Translations under genes and position numbers: made by a program | Part shown: positions 1 to 8,772 of the stretch, one piece after another | How the letters are laid out: every line of letters starts with the position of its first letter | How positions within the stretch are numbered: position 1 is the first letter of the stretch | Notes under the pieces: model-generated | The model's database searches: none | What the model was told of the DNA's origin: nothing | What the model saw: the letters and a program-made list of their open reading frames with translations, nothing else | From: Neocallimastix lanati (nom. inval.) | Lineage: Eukaryota; Neocallimastigomycota; Neocallimastigomycetes; Neocallimastigales; Neocallimastigaceae | Assembly: GCA_016946835.1 (NCBI GenBank) | Contig: JACVTC010000136.1 | Coordinates: 416,501 to 427,500 of the forward strand | Length of the DNA stretch: 11,000 bases | Direction: 5' to 3'

Positions 1-765
1 AGTAGATATAAATTTTTTTCATTAATAATTATTGATATAAATTTGAAAAAGCAGACACACACACACTTTATTTTTTCTTTATTTTTATTTTTCTTTCTTT
101 ATTTTTTATTTCTTTCTTTATTTAAAATCAGTTAATTATTAATGACTTTTTTTTTTTTTTTTTTTTTTATTTTTTATATAATCATAAAATATTTTTTTTT
201 ATTAAAATTTAGAGAATATTTTATTTTTATAGTATTTTATTATTATAATTTTTTTTTCCAATCCATTTAAAAATTATATAATATCATTGAAAAAAAAAAA
301 AGTTGAAATAATGTATAATTATCCTTGCATATAAACTATTGTTAAGACTGTTTTTTTTTTGATTTTTTTTTTTTTTAAATATTTCTTGTATGAATTAAAA
401 ATAAAATATATTTTTTTTTTTTATTTCCATAAACTTTAAAAATAATATAAAATAATTATAATAGTTAATAGTAATGATTCATCTTTTTAAAACTTTTTAA
501 TTCCTATTAATTATTTCTTTAAAATTATTAAATAAATATTTATAATTTTTTTATTTTAATAATAAAATTTAGATTTTGTTACATAAATGCTTAATAAATA
601 ATATATATATATATAAAGGTTATATTTTAAAAAAAAATTATATTAAACTAATGTAATTTTTTTTTCTTTATATCTTTATATATATCATAGAAATAAAAAT
701 AAAAAAAAAAGTTATTTAGATATAAATTTTATTACGTATATACAATACATTATATAGTGCTTATC

Positions 766-789
766 AATTAGAATCTAAAATTTCTAATT
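766..789. repeat. Short hairpin, 8-bp stem
   Basis: AATTAGAA, an 8-base loop, then TTCTAATT. It lies in spacer with no adjacent gene, so a terminator role is not supported. Confidence 0.45.
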
Positions 790-894
790 TACTATATATA
801 TTTAAAATAAAGTATTATTTAAGGGAATATATAATTTTATTTTTTTATGTATTAATTTTTTAATAAAAAAAATATTAATATTTTAAGGAATATG

Positions 895-922
895 AAAAAA
901 AAAAAAAAAAAAAAAAAAAAAA
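895..922. repeat. Poly-A tract, about 28 bases
   Basis: Pure A run in left-hand spacer. Confidence 0.95.
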
Positions 923-1091
923 TTATTTTATTCCAAAACTTAATTCTATTTATTTTAACAATAATATATATAAATGCATATTTTTAAATATTTCTTTTTT
1001 TATTTTATTAAATATTAACTAATATTTCCTAATAACATATATATATATTTTATTTTATCTTATTTACAATAATTATTATATATTAATTTTA

Positions 1092-1123
<32 letters not shown>

Positions 1124-1150
1124 CTTTTTCTTTTCTTTTTCTTTTCTTTT

Positions 1151-1216
1151 TCAATTATCATAAAGTATTAGTTTATACTACTAATGGTAAAATATGTTTT
1201 TTTAAAGTTTTTTTAA

Positions 1217-1272
<56 letters not shown>

Positions 1273-1405
1273 CTTATTTTCAACTGTAAAGTATTATCTT
1301 ATATTATTACTATTAGTAAAATGTATTTTTTTTTTTTTTTGTTTTAAAGTTTTATCTTATTTTCAGTAATCATAAAGTATTATCCTAAATTACATTAGTA
1401 AAGAA
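1151..1405. repeat. Three diverged copies of a ~50-bp element separated by T-tracts
   Basis: Copies lie at about 1151-1200, 1279-1326 and 1351-1405. Each carries a TTTTCA..(CAT)AAAGTATTA core, a TTA/CTA-rich stretch and TAGTAAA (TGGTAAA in the first). Between them are TTTTAAAG and long T runs, including about 54 T at 1219-1272. The pattern suggests an old tandem array in which the T-tract of each unit has expanded or shrunk. Confidence 0.7.
1219..1272. repeat. Poly-T tract, about 54 bases
   Basis: The longest homopolymer in the window, lying between the first two copies of the T-rich repeat family. Confidence 0.95.
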
Positions 1406-1893
1406 ATAAAGATTAAGAAAATTAGTAATTAGTGTTTATGATTCATACAATTTTAATTGTAATTAAAAAATTAAAAATTCATAGTAATATTTTAATTATA
1501 TATTATTTCGATTTAATAAAAAATATAATTTTAAAAGTTTATTGGTATAATTTATTTTTAGTTAATTATATATATATATAATTTTTAAACATTATTTATG
1601 TTAATAAAATATTTTAAATTTTACTTAAAAAATAAAAATAAAAATAAAACTAAGAATCATAATAATTATAATAATAATAATAATAATAAACTATGATTAA
1701 AATCACTACTACTACTAATAATAATAAATGGGTGAATAAATAAATAAATAAATAAATAAATAGATTTATAAATTAATAAATAAATATATTAATAATAACA
1801 ACAGAAAATAATAAATAATAATATTATATACCTTAATTATACTGTAATTATTATATAAAAATTAATTATTAAAGGCATGAATAAATAAGTTAT
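1406..1893. other. Gene-free AT spacer with AAT/AAAT repeats
   Basis: Short AAT, ACT and AAAT arrays only. No open frame and no GC-richer island. Confidence 0.85.
1735..1761. repeat. (AAAT)n short tandem repeat
   Basis: About six AAAT units directly follow ATGGGTG. An interrupted AAT/ACT array lies just before it (about 1655-1725). Confidence 0.9.
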
Positions 1894-2053
1894 GAATCTT
1901 TTGATGCTAACTATATTCAAATATTTATATTTCGTAATAATGAAAGAATCTTTTAATACTAAATTATATTCAAATATTTATATTTCGTAATAATGAAAGA
2001 AGTTTATTAATACTTTTTTATATTCAACAATTTATATTTATTAATAATAATAA
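1894..2053. repeat. Tandem repeat, about 52-bp unit, three copies
   Basis: Units begin at 1894, 1946 and 1999. The first two share the 3' part TTCAAATATTTATATTTCGT plus AATAATGAAA exactly. The third is diverged but keeps TATTCAA..ATTTATATTT. The unit contains G and C at fixed places, so this is not simple A/T coincidence. No coding potential is seen. Confidence 0.85.
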
Positions 2054-2484
2054 AAAATTTTTAATATTTATATTTGTGTTTTATGTTATTTCTATTTATT
2101 TTTAAGATATTAATGTGCCTATATAATGTGCTTATTTATTTATATATTAATTGTATCAAAAAGAAAAAAGAAAAAAAAAATATTTTTATTTTGTTATATT
2201 TCAAAAATGTGATAAATTGAAGTTTATAATTTTATATATATTAATATGCCAAAATTTTCATAAAATTGTAGAAAAAAAAAAAATAAAATAAAATAAAATA
2301 TTTAAAGATTAATATATATATTTACCAAAAAAGTAATTCAAAATATGTAATTTTTTTTTTTTTTAAAAAAAAAGTTATAAATATATATACATATATCATT
2401 ATTTATGTTGATAGTCATAAAAAACAAAAACAAAATTGATGCTTTTTCTATTTTTTTTTTTTATAATTATTATTATTATTATTA

Positions 2485-2521
<37 letters not shown>

Positions 2522-2523
2522 TT
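2054..2523. other. AT spacer and 3' flank of the membrane-protein gene
   Basis: Apart from the (ATT)n array, the only structure seen is AATGTGC(C/T)TAT written twice near 2112-2132. A poly(A) site cannot be singled out because AATAAA-like strings are everywhere. Confidence 0.7.
2463..2521. repeat. (ATT)n microsatellite in the 3' UTR of the membrane-protein gene
   Basis: An almost uninterrupted TTA/ATT array runs to within a few bases of the stop codon at 2524-2526. In the transcript it would read as (AAU)n. Confidence 0.9.
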
Positions 2524-3838
2524 TTATGGGGTATAAGGAGGAGGCAATGATTCGATAGAATTCTTTTCTTGTATATTTTGATGTTCTGAGGTGGACTGGT
2601 GTAACGTTGGAGTAGATATAGCAAATTTTTTTGTTGAAATCATAATATCCGAAGTATTGTAATTTGTATTAATAATAGGGTTGGAGTAAGAAGGATAGGT
2701 TAGTTTATGTGTGTTATTTGATGTTGATGATGAAGCTATGTTTGAATTGGATGGTCCAGCAGAAACGTAGGTTGGTAATGTATCCAGTGAGTATCTATGT
2801 GAGGAGGTTCTCGCTATATATTGAAAATTTGTATTAAGATTATTTGAAAGAAAGATATCATTTCTGTGATTGTACTGAATTCCATTATTGCAATTTTGAC
2901 TATTTGCTCTTTTTGTCGTTTTTATTTGTTGATACTGTTTTACATTTTTTGAGATATAAATCTTCAAATATATATTTAAATTATTATTATTATTATTATT
3001 ATTATTATCACCATCATCATCATTTATTTTATTATTTATTAATAATAAATATAGAAGAAATAAAATTTTATGTTATATATATATATATATATATGTATAT
3101 AAATTATATATAAAATTATTTTCAATTATTTATTAATAATTATTTATATACTTTAAAATATTTATATATATATATATATTTATACATAAATATATATAAT
3201 TAAATATTTTTTACCGAAATAATCATATATATAAATATTATGATTAAAAGTGATATTGAAATTTTTATAAATTCATTAAATATATCTTTACTATATTCAC
3301 TTTTATTACTGTAATAACAAAAAATGTAGATTAATGACCATAAAAGTAGAGCAAGAAGAACCAAAAACGATAGTATTACATTTACAAAGGTTCCAAAATA
3401 CCAAAATTTAAGTTGTTTTATTTTTTCCTATTGTATTATTATTATCCATATCAATATCATTATATTAATTATTATGAAATTAATATTATTAGTAATTATT
3501 GTTTTTTATTATTTATATAATTATAGTTTCATTCAGTTATTCACATTTTTAATGGCATAAAATGTTCCACCAAAGACAGCAACTCCAAATATATTACATG
3601 AACATAATGAAAAAAGCTAATTTTTTTTTTTTTTTATATTTTATTGATGATATCAAACATTTATTTTAATTGATATTGAGTTTTATTAAATTGATAATTT
3701 TTTTTTTAAACAATTTATATTATAATAATAATAATAATAATAATAAAAATAAAAATAATAATAATAATAATAATGTACATATATATAAATATTTCATATT
3801 TTATTAGTTATACTTTTTTTTATTAAGATTGCATTGAT

Positions 3839-3878
<40 letters not shown>

Positions 3879-3948
3879 AAATATTATTATGCATTACCGT
3901 CATGACATAAAGTGCAATAATCAAAAAATTTCGGTCATGTTCATCCAT
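2524..3948 (-). CDS. Spliced multi-pass membrane protein with PY-motif cytoplasmic tail (4 exons)
   Basis: Predicted by reading the minus strand. Exon 1 is 3948-3898 (ATG directly after an in-frame TAA), exon 2 3616-3545, exon 3 3427-3215 and exon 4 2961-2524 (TAA). Introns are 281, 117 and 253 nt, all phase 0, with ends GTAATG..TTAG, GTGAAT..ATAG and GTAAAA..GAAG; intron 2 contains TACTAAT, a branch-point-like sequence. The product has 257 residues. The N-terminus MDEHDR is acidic. A first hydrophobic stretch (about 8-37) is followed by the basic loop KNEKIKQLK. A second (about 52-80) is followed by a loop with an NKS sequon at residue 82. A third (about 97-115) runs across the exon 3/4 junction into SKNVKQYQQIKTTKR. 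The positive-inside rule puts the roughly 140-residue Ser/Asn/Thr-rich tail in the cytoplasm. The tail carries LPTY (174-177) and PPPY (252-255), motifs known to bind WW domains. I do not recognise the family. Exon 4 and the exon 3 frame are strong; exact donor sites are less certain. The 3' UTR begins with a long (AAT)n array. Confidence 0.72.
3721..3775. repeat. (AAT)n array inside intron 1
   Basis: AAT repeats with an AAAATAAAAAT interruption lie inside the predicted first intron of the membrane-protein gene. A 30-base T run (about 3841-3870) lies nearer its 5' end on the minus strand. Confidence 0.85.
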
Positions 3949-4201
3949 TTATAAATTAATAGGAAAAGCAAAATATATCTATGTTCTTTTTTTTTTTTTT
4001 TTTTAATTAATTTTATTATTGATATTAAATTAAAATATTCTTTTCTACATCTATATATACTTTTTAACTTCAAATAAAAAGTTATATTAATTATTATATG
4101 TAATTATTGATAAGTTCATTCATATTTTTCATTTTTTTTTTTTTTGTATTTTTTTAATTTTTTTTTTAATTATTTTTATTTTATATATATTTATTTTTTA
4201 A

Positions 4202-4206
<5 letters not shown>

Positions 4207-4273
<67 letters not shown>
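4207..4273. repeat. (ATT)n microsatellite, about 22 units
   Basis: Uninterrupted ATT array between T-rich tracts, with no gene nearby. Confidence 0.95.
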
Positions 4274-4391
4274 TTTTATTTTTTTTTTTTTTTTTTTCTT
4301 CTTTAAATTTTTATTAATTTTTTTTTAAAGTATTATTATAATTAAATGACCATTATATACATAATCATATATATACACATATAAAGAAAAG

Positions 4392-4397
<6 letters not shown>

Positions 4398-4433
<36 letters not shown>
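4398..4433. repeat. Poly-A tract, about 36 bases
   Basis: Pure A run in the spacer upstream of the membrane-protein gene. Confidence 0.95.
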
Positions 4434-4435
<2 letters not shown>

Positions 4436-4723
4436 AAAAGAAGATGGTATATTTTGATAAATATATATATAGTGAATTTATATAAAATTATTATTTGTAT
4501 TTAATTTTTATCTTTTTTTTTTTTTTATATTTTTTCATTTTTATGATTAATAATTATAAAAATGATAGATAGATTATAATATCGTTTTAATATATATAGA
4601 TTAAAGTTTTTTTTTTTTTTTTATCTTAATTAACATTACCACCTGTATTTATATTTATAATATGGACCATTAAAACTTTTTAAACTTTAGTTTAATTAAA
4701 CTTTTTAAATATATATAATGATC

Positions 4724-4776
<53 letters not shown>
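4724..4776. repeat. T13-A40 homopolymer switch
   Basis: About 13 T are followed directly by about 40 A, a self-complementary junction. Just before it, AAACTTTTTAAA occurs twice (about 4674 and 4698) around the palindrome AGTTTAATTAAACT (4689-4702). Confidence 0.9.
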
Positions 4777-4778
<2 letters not shown>

Positions 4779-4936
4779 TTTATACTACTACTATTACTAT
4801 TACTATTAATAATATAAATAATATAATAATATAAATAATATAGTAATAATAATAATTATATATAATTATTTTTCTTAAAATACTACTTATCTATATATAT
4901 AAATAAATAAAATTAAATGATCCTACAATAAAATAT

Positions 4937-4950
4937 TTTCACATGTGAAA
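4937..4950. repeat. 14-bp palindrome centred on CACATGTG
   Basis: TTTCACATGTGAAA is a perfect palindrome containing an E-box-type core (CANNTG), in otherwise nearly GC-free DNA. The octamer CACATGTG recurs at 9959-9966. Confidence 0.7.
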
Positions 4951-5054
4951 TATATTATTTATTTTTAAAAATTATATACTATATAATAAAATTTTTTTTT
5001 TTTTTTTTTATATTATTTTTCCAACACTTTATATTAATATATACATATATTTAT

Positions 5055-5125
5055 GTAGTAAAAATATGCAAAATGCATAAATTACAAGTAAAATTATGCA
5101 CTAAGTAGTAAAAATGCATAGATAG
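5055..5125. repeat. 50-bp duplication rich in ATGCAT/TATGCA
   Basis: GTAGTAAAAAT occurs at 5055 and again at 5105. TATGCA or ATGCAT occurs at 5065, 5073, 5095 and 5114. The second unit is partial. No gene is seen on either side. Confidence 0.55.
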
Positions 5126-5599
5126 AAATTTACTTTATTAGGTATAATTATAAACTATATGTTTTTTAAAGATTTCTTTATTGACATATAAATAGTTTTC
5201 TTTATGTATTTTTAAAATTTTATTTTTAATTTATTAAATTATTTTGAATTTTTTTTTATTTTAAATATTTTTATTATTTTAATTTTTTATTACTTTTTAA
5301 TTAACTTTATTATTATAAATTTTATTTTTTATTTATTTATTATTGTCTTTTATTATAATTATGATTATTATTTTTAGTATTATTTTTTATATTTTTTTTA
5401 ATTGCTATTTTTATTCTTTTTTTTTTTTTTTTATTTTTATTTTATATTTTCCGAACTTTGTTGATTATGTTAAATGTTATTTAATTATTATTATTTTTAT
5501 TATTATTTTTATTGTGTTTTCTTCAATTTAAAGTTGTATTTTGAGATATCACTGTTGGATTTAATTTAATAAAAAAAAAATTTTTTTTTTTTTAAATAT

Positions 5600-5700
5600 T
5601 TATAATTCATAGTTATGTATATTAGGAGGAGTATTACATTTCCTCAATGAGGCTTTAAAGAAAAATCTGTTCTTTTTCATTTTATAACGTGGCGTATTTA
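5600..5700. other. Unassigned GC-richer pocket, possible exon or gene relic
   Basis: This 100-base stretch has clearly more G and C than its flanks. The minus strand is open for about 33 codons with a varied composition (NTPRYKMKKNRF then KASLRKCNTPPN, ending HNYEL and a stop). The plus strand is open for about 24 codons (LCILGGVLHFLNEALKKN). Neither is long enough to call and I recognise no family. It could be a terminal exon, a relic or a regulatory segment. Confidence 0.3.
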
Positions 5701-5776
5701 ATTATATATGAAAAAATATTAAACGAAACAAACATAAAAGCATAATATTTCTTTCTTTTCAAAAACTATTATTCAA

Positions 5777-5905
5777 ATATTCTATTTTTAAAAGAATAAT
5801 TAAAAAATATATTATTTTTTAATGAATATTTTATTTTTAAAGAATAATTAAAAAATATATTATTTTTAATGAATATTTTATTTTTAAAGAAAAATATATA
5901 TATAT
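5777..5905. repeat. Tandem repeat, about 48-bp unit, 2.5 copies
   Basis: Units begin at 5777, 5826 and 5873 with ATATT(C/T)TATTTTTAAA, followed by GAATAATTAAAAAATATATT and then ATTTTTTAATGA. The third unit stops after TTTTAAAGA and runs into a TA array. The first two units are nearly identical, suggesting recent duplication. Confidence 0.85.
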
Positions 5906-6080
5906 AAATATTTTAAAGATATACAAAACTTTTAATTTTTTTATTAATATACAAAATAGTTTTTTTTTTTTTTTTTTTTTTGAAGAATATCTTATTTTAA
6001 GATTATTTAATAAAAAAATTATTTATAAATATTTAATAATAAAGATTTAAAGTAAAAAAAAAAAGTTTAAATTTGCTGAA

Positions 6081-6132
6081 ATTTGTTGGTTATCAATGTA
6101 GTAATTTCAATAATAATAATAATAATAATAAC

Positions 6133-6166
<34 letters not shown>

Positions 6167-6275
6167 GCAACAACAACAATAATAATAAAACTAAAAAAAA
6201 AAAAGCTATTAATGGAAGTGTAAAAAAAAAATTGTTGTTTACCGATGTAGTAATATCAATAATAATAATAATAAC
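6081..6275. repeat. Duplicated ~40-bp element flanking an (AAT)n array
   Basis: Copy one at about 6081-6125 and copy two at about 6231-6275 share GATGTAGTAAT/CAATGTAGTAAT, then (T/A)TCAATAATAATAAT, and begin TTGTTGG/TTGTTGT. Copy one continues into an interrupted (AAT)n array to about 6187. The apparent 88-codon plus-strand and 64-codon minus-strand frames here are products of the trinucleotide array and start at TTG or inside the repeat. They are not called as genes. Confidence 0.7.
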
Positions 6276-6287
6276 TAAAATATTCAA

Positions 6288-6626
6288 AATAAATAATTTT
6301 TTTTTTTTATTATTATTTAAGTCAATAAATTTTATGTAAACTTTAGAAATACGATTCTCTGTAATTTATGTTAATTTGTCAATTTGATAACCTATTTCAA
6401 AGATATTGATATATAAAAAAAAAAAAAAAAATTTTTTTTATATTTTTTAATAGAAATCTTTTTTTTTTTTTTTTTTTTTTTTTGCATATTTTAATATTTA
6501 GTCAAAATTAAGCCAAAGTAAAAAATAAAAAAAAAAAAAAAAAAAAAAAAAAACATTAAAAATGAAAAATGAAAATAATTTCAACAGAAATTTGATTATT
6601 AGGAATATGAAAAAGTTAAAAAAATA

Positions 6627-6668
<42 letters not shown>

Positions 6669-7091
6669 ATAAATAAAATAATAAAGTCTAATCTAAACCA
6701 CATAAAGCAAACTACTTCAGTATTGATTAATGAATTTTGATAATAATTTAAACAATTTATTGTTCATTTTCTTAAATATACATACATATATATATTCTCA
6801 CTATAAATTTATTATTTATTTAATAGGTTTATACAATCTATTGTGATTAATATTTATACATTTATTAATTTGATTATTTTTAAATTCTATTTATGATATT
6901 TTTTTATATTGTTCATTCTATTTTATTGATATATATATTTAGTTAATATTATTTATATTTTAATAATCTATTCTTTTTTTTTTTTTATTTTTTTTTTTAT
7001 TTTATTTTTTTATTTTTTTATTTTTTTTTTATTTTTTTTTTATTTTTTTATTATTATTATTTTATTTTTTTTTCTTTTTTTTTTTTTTTTT
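6288..7091. other. Gene-free spacer downstream of the dehydrogenase gene
   Basis: Homopolymers, TA steps and TTTTTA runs. In minus-strand sense the 3' UTR of the dehydrogenase begins at 7091 with a pure A run. No gene is seen. Confidence 0.8.
6629..6667. repeat. Poly-A tract, about 39 bases
   Basis: Pure A run ending in CAT. Another A run of about 27 bases at 6527-6553 likewise ends in ACAT. Confidence 0.95.
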
Positions 7092-7955
7092 TTATATTTT
7101 TTCAGATGGTTGATATACGCGACTAACTAATTCTTCTGTGAATTCAAATAATTTTTTAGCTAATTCTAGATCTTTTGATCGATCAGTAGATTTAGCAATT
7201 TTACAATCATAGAAATATTCCCCAGAAATATCTTTCACAGATTCATCCGTTGCTAAAAAGATGGCCGTGGCTGCTCCTTCTTTTGGTGTACGGAAAAATG
7301 GTTTTAACAGACCGGTAATCGTTTTTCCAAATCCCGTTTCTCTATCCACACCGATATTAGTGGCAACAGCACCTGGATGACAACAGTTGACGGTAATTCC
7401 TTTATCTTTTAAACGTCTAGCTAATTCTCTGGTAAATAGTACATTGGCAAGTTTACTTTGAGAATAAGCCTTGATGACATTAAATCCTTTGGTAAGGTTA
7501 ATATCATCAAAATGAATATTTCCAGTTTTATGGGCACCTGATGCTACATTCACAATTCTTGAACCTTCACTCATCATGTCGAGAAGTTTCATGGTGAGAA
7601 GGAAATGACCGACATGATTTATACCAAATTGACATTCAAGACCTTCCTTCGTTTCTTGTCTATTAAGTGAAATAAATCCGGCATTATTAATTAAAATATC
7701 TAATTTGTTATACTTTTCTTTTACAGTATTGGTAAAGTTTATGATAGAATCGAAGTCACCTAAATCACATAGAATTAAGTCCAGCTTTCTATTTTTATTT
7801 TCCATAAGTAAATCATAAGCATCTTTTCCTCTTTTTTCATTTCTACAAAGCATAATTACAGTGGCTCCTTCATCACTTAATGCCTCTACTGTTGCCATAC
7901 CCATACCAGCATTGGCTCCAGTAACGATAGCTATTTTACCATCTAAACGACCCAT
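7092..7955 (-). CDS. NADP(H)-type short-chain dehydrogenase/reductase, retinol-dehydrogenase-like
   Basis: This 287-residue classical SDR is a Rossmann-fold oxidoreductase that interconverts an alcohol and a carbonyl using a nicotinamide cofactor. Visible motifs are TGANAGMG (12-19, cofactor glycine motif), CRN with Arg38 (suggests NADP(H) rather than NAD), DL (64-65), NNAG (90-93), Asn113, Ser139 and YSQSK (Tyr164, Lys168). The catalytic Asn-Ser-Tyr-Lys tetrad is therefore complete. HPG (193-195) follows the substrate loop. The overall pattern, including GINHVGHFLLT and the SKLANVLF stretch after the active site, resembles retinol dehydrogenase/WW-oxidoreductase-like SDRs and their bacterial relatives. 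Substrate cannot be read from sequence. Length is normal for the family. No signal peptide or membrane anchor is evident, so it is probably cytosolic. The ATG at 7955 is preceded by A-rich sequence and sits at the natural start of the Rossmann fold. There are no introns. GC is about 35% by eye from sampled lines, far above the flanks. Bacterial origin is an inference. Confidence 0.95.
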   Translation of the reverse strand: MGRLDGKIAIVTGANAGMGMATVEALSDEGATVIMLCRNEKRGKDAYDLLMENKNRKLDLILCDLGDFDSIINFTNTVKEKYNKLDILINNAGFISLNRQETKEGLECQFGINHVGHFLLTMKLLDMMSEGSRIVNVASGAHKTGNIHFDDINLTKGFNVIKAYSQSKLANVLFTRELARRLKDKGITVNCCHPGAVATNIGVDRETGFGKTITGLLKPFFRTPKEGAATAIFLATDESVKDISGEYFYDCKIAKSTDRSKDLELAKKLFEFTEELVSRVYQPSEKI

Positions 7956-8604
7956 TTTTAATTTATTTATTTATTTAGTATTCTTTAATTTTTATCTATT
8001 TATGTGTATAAATTAAAAATATATTTGTTAACAAAGATTTTTTTTATATATTATTTCTTTTAAACATATATATACACATAAAATTAAATATTTTAATTTT
8101 TATTAAATGTTTTAATTAGGCTTCTACTTTTTTTTTTTTTTATTATTATGTGCTGTTCTTGTTTTTATTTTCATATTATTATATTCGCTATTAACTTTTA
8201 TTATATATTATCAAAGTTGTTAATAGTTATTTTTTAAGAGTACTAATAATTATTATTAATATGATATTGATTCCATAATTGTATATGATACTTTTTTTTT
8301 TATATATAATTGTAAGTATTATTATTACTTCATTACTATTTTAAATTTAAAATAAATAACAATTTTTTTTTTTTACTTTTTTACAAAATAAAACATTAAA
8401 GCAATTGAAATATATATATACGTATTATAATTTAATAATGATGACTGTGATAAAATTGTCAATTATAGTTGATCTCTCATAAAAATAAAAACAATATTTG
8501 ATTTCTTAAAAATTTAAAAATTACATTCAAACTCTTAAAAATAAAAAAAAAAAAAAAAAAAAAAGAATGCTATTTCGTCATTGCATTATTTCTTTATTTC
8601 TTTA
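7956..8604. other. 5' flank of the dehydrogenase gene and AT spacer
   Basis: The dehydrogenase 5' UTR and promoter must lie here, read leftwards. Immediately before the ATG is an (AAAT)n-like leader. No specific control site can be distinguished. A 29-codon plus-strand hydrophobic frame near 8148 is judged to be chance. Confidence 0.7.
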
Positions 8605-8772
8605 ATTTAATAAAAATTGTCACATTGCCAAAAAAAAAAAAAAAAAAGTTTGTCATTCTGGATTTTGTGAATTACTTTTATTTAAAAATTGTGAAAAAAA
8701 AAAAAGTTCATGGTTCAGATTTTTTTTGAATTATTTTTTTATATAAAATCATAATAAATTTGTAGTTCAGAA
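8605..8772. repeat. Diverged tandem repeat, ~55-bp unit, about three copies
   Basis: Units end near 8662, 8719 and 8772 with CATTCTGGA, CATGGTTCAGA and TAGTTCAGAA. Units two and three open with TTTTGTGAATTA or TTTTTTTGAATTA, and the first two carry AAAAATTGT(C/G)A and an A-run before GTT. Similarity is weak but ordered. Confidence 0.5.

Larger units (their letters stand above)
1..1150. other. Gene-free AT spacer
   Basis: Both strands are closed by stops throughout. There are frequent T and A runs (for example about 22 T at 147-168 and about 25 T near 1099-1122), a short (CA)n at 54-66 and the hairpin at 766-789. Nothing coding is seen. Confidence 0.85.
3949..5599. other. Gene-free region upstream of the membrane-protein gene
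   Basis: The first 100 bases or so should hold the promoter and 5' UTR of the minus-strand gene, but no distinct TATA box or other site stands out against the AT background. The rest is homopolymers, ATT arrays and the repeats listed separately. The apparent 62-codon plus-strand frame at 5343-5531 is Ile/Phe-rich translation of T-rich DNA with a TTG start. Confidence 0.7.

Noticed and set aside
2844-3113. Plus-strand 89-codon frame with poly-Tyr and poly-His
   Set aside because: It is the antisense shadow of exon 4 and intron 3 of the minus-strand gene; its second half is translated (ATT)n and TA repeats.
4626-4667. Minus-strand ATG frame reading MVHIININTGGNVN
   Set aside because: Fourteen codons with no upstream open block or splice partner seen.
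5343-5531. Plus-strand 62-codon Ile/Phe-rich frame resembling a membrane peptide
   Set aside because: It starts at TTG and is what T-rich DNA gives in this frame; no motif beyond hydrophobicity.
6073-6339. Poly-Asn frame (plus) and poly-Leu frame (minus)
   Set aside because: Both are produced by the AAT array; the plus frame lacks an ATG near its start and no domain flanks the repeat.
7092-7955. Whole window as bacterial contamination carrying the dehydrogenase
   Set aside because: The gene is embedded in the same homopolymer-rich DNA on both sides as a spliced gene and a copia element, so the locus is eukaryotic.
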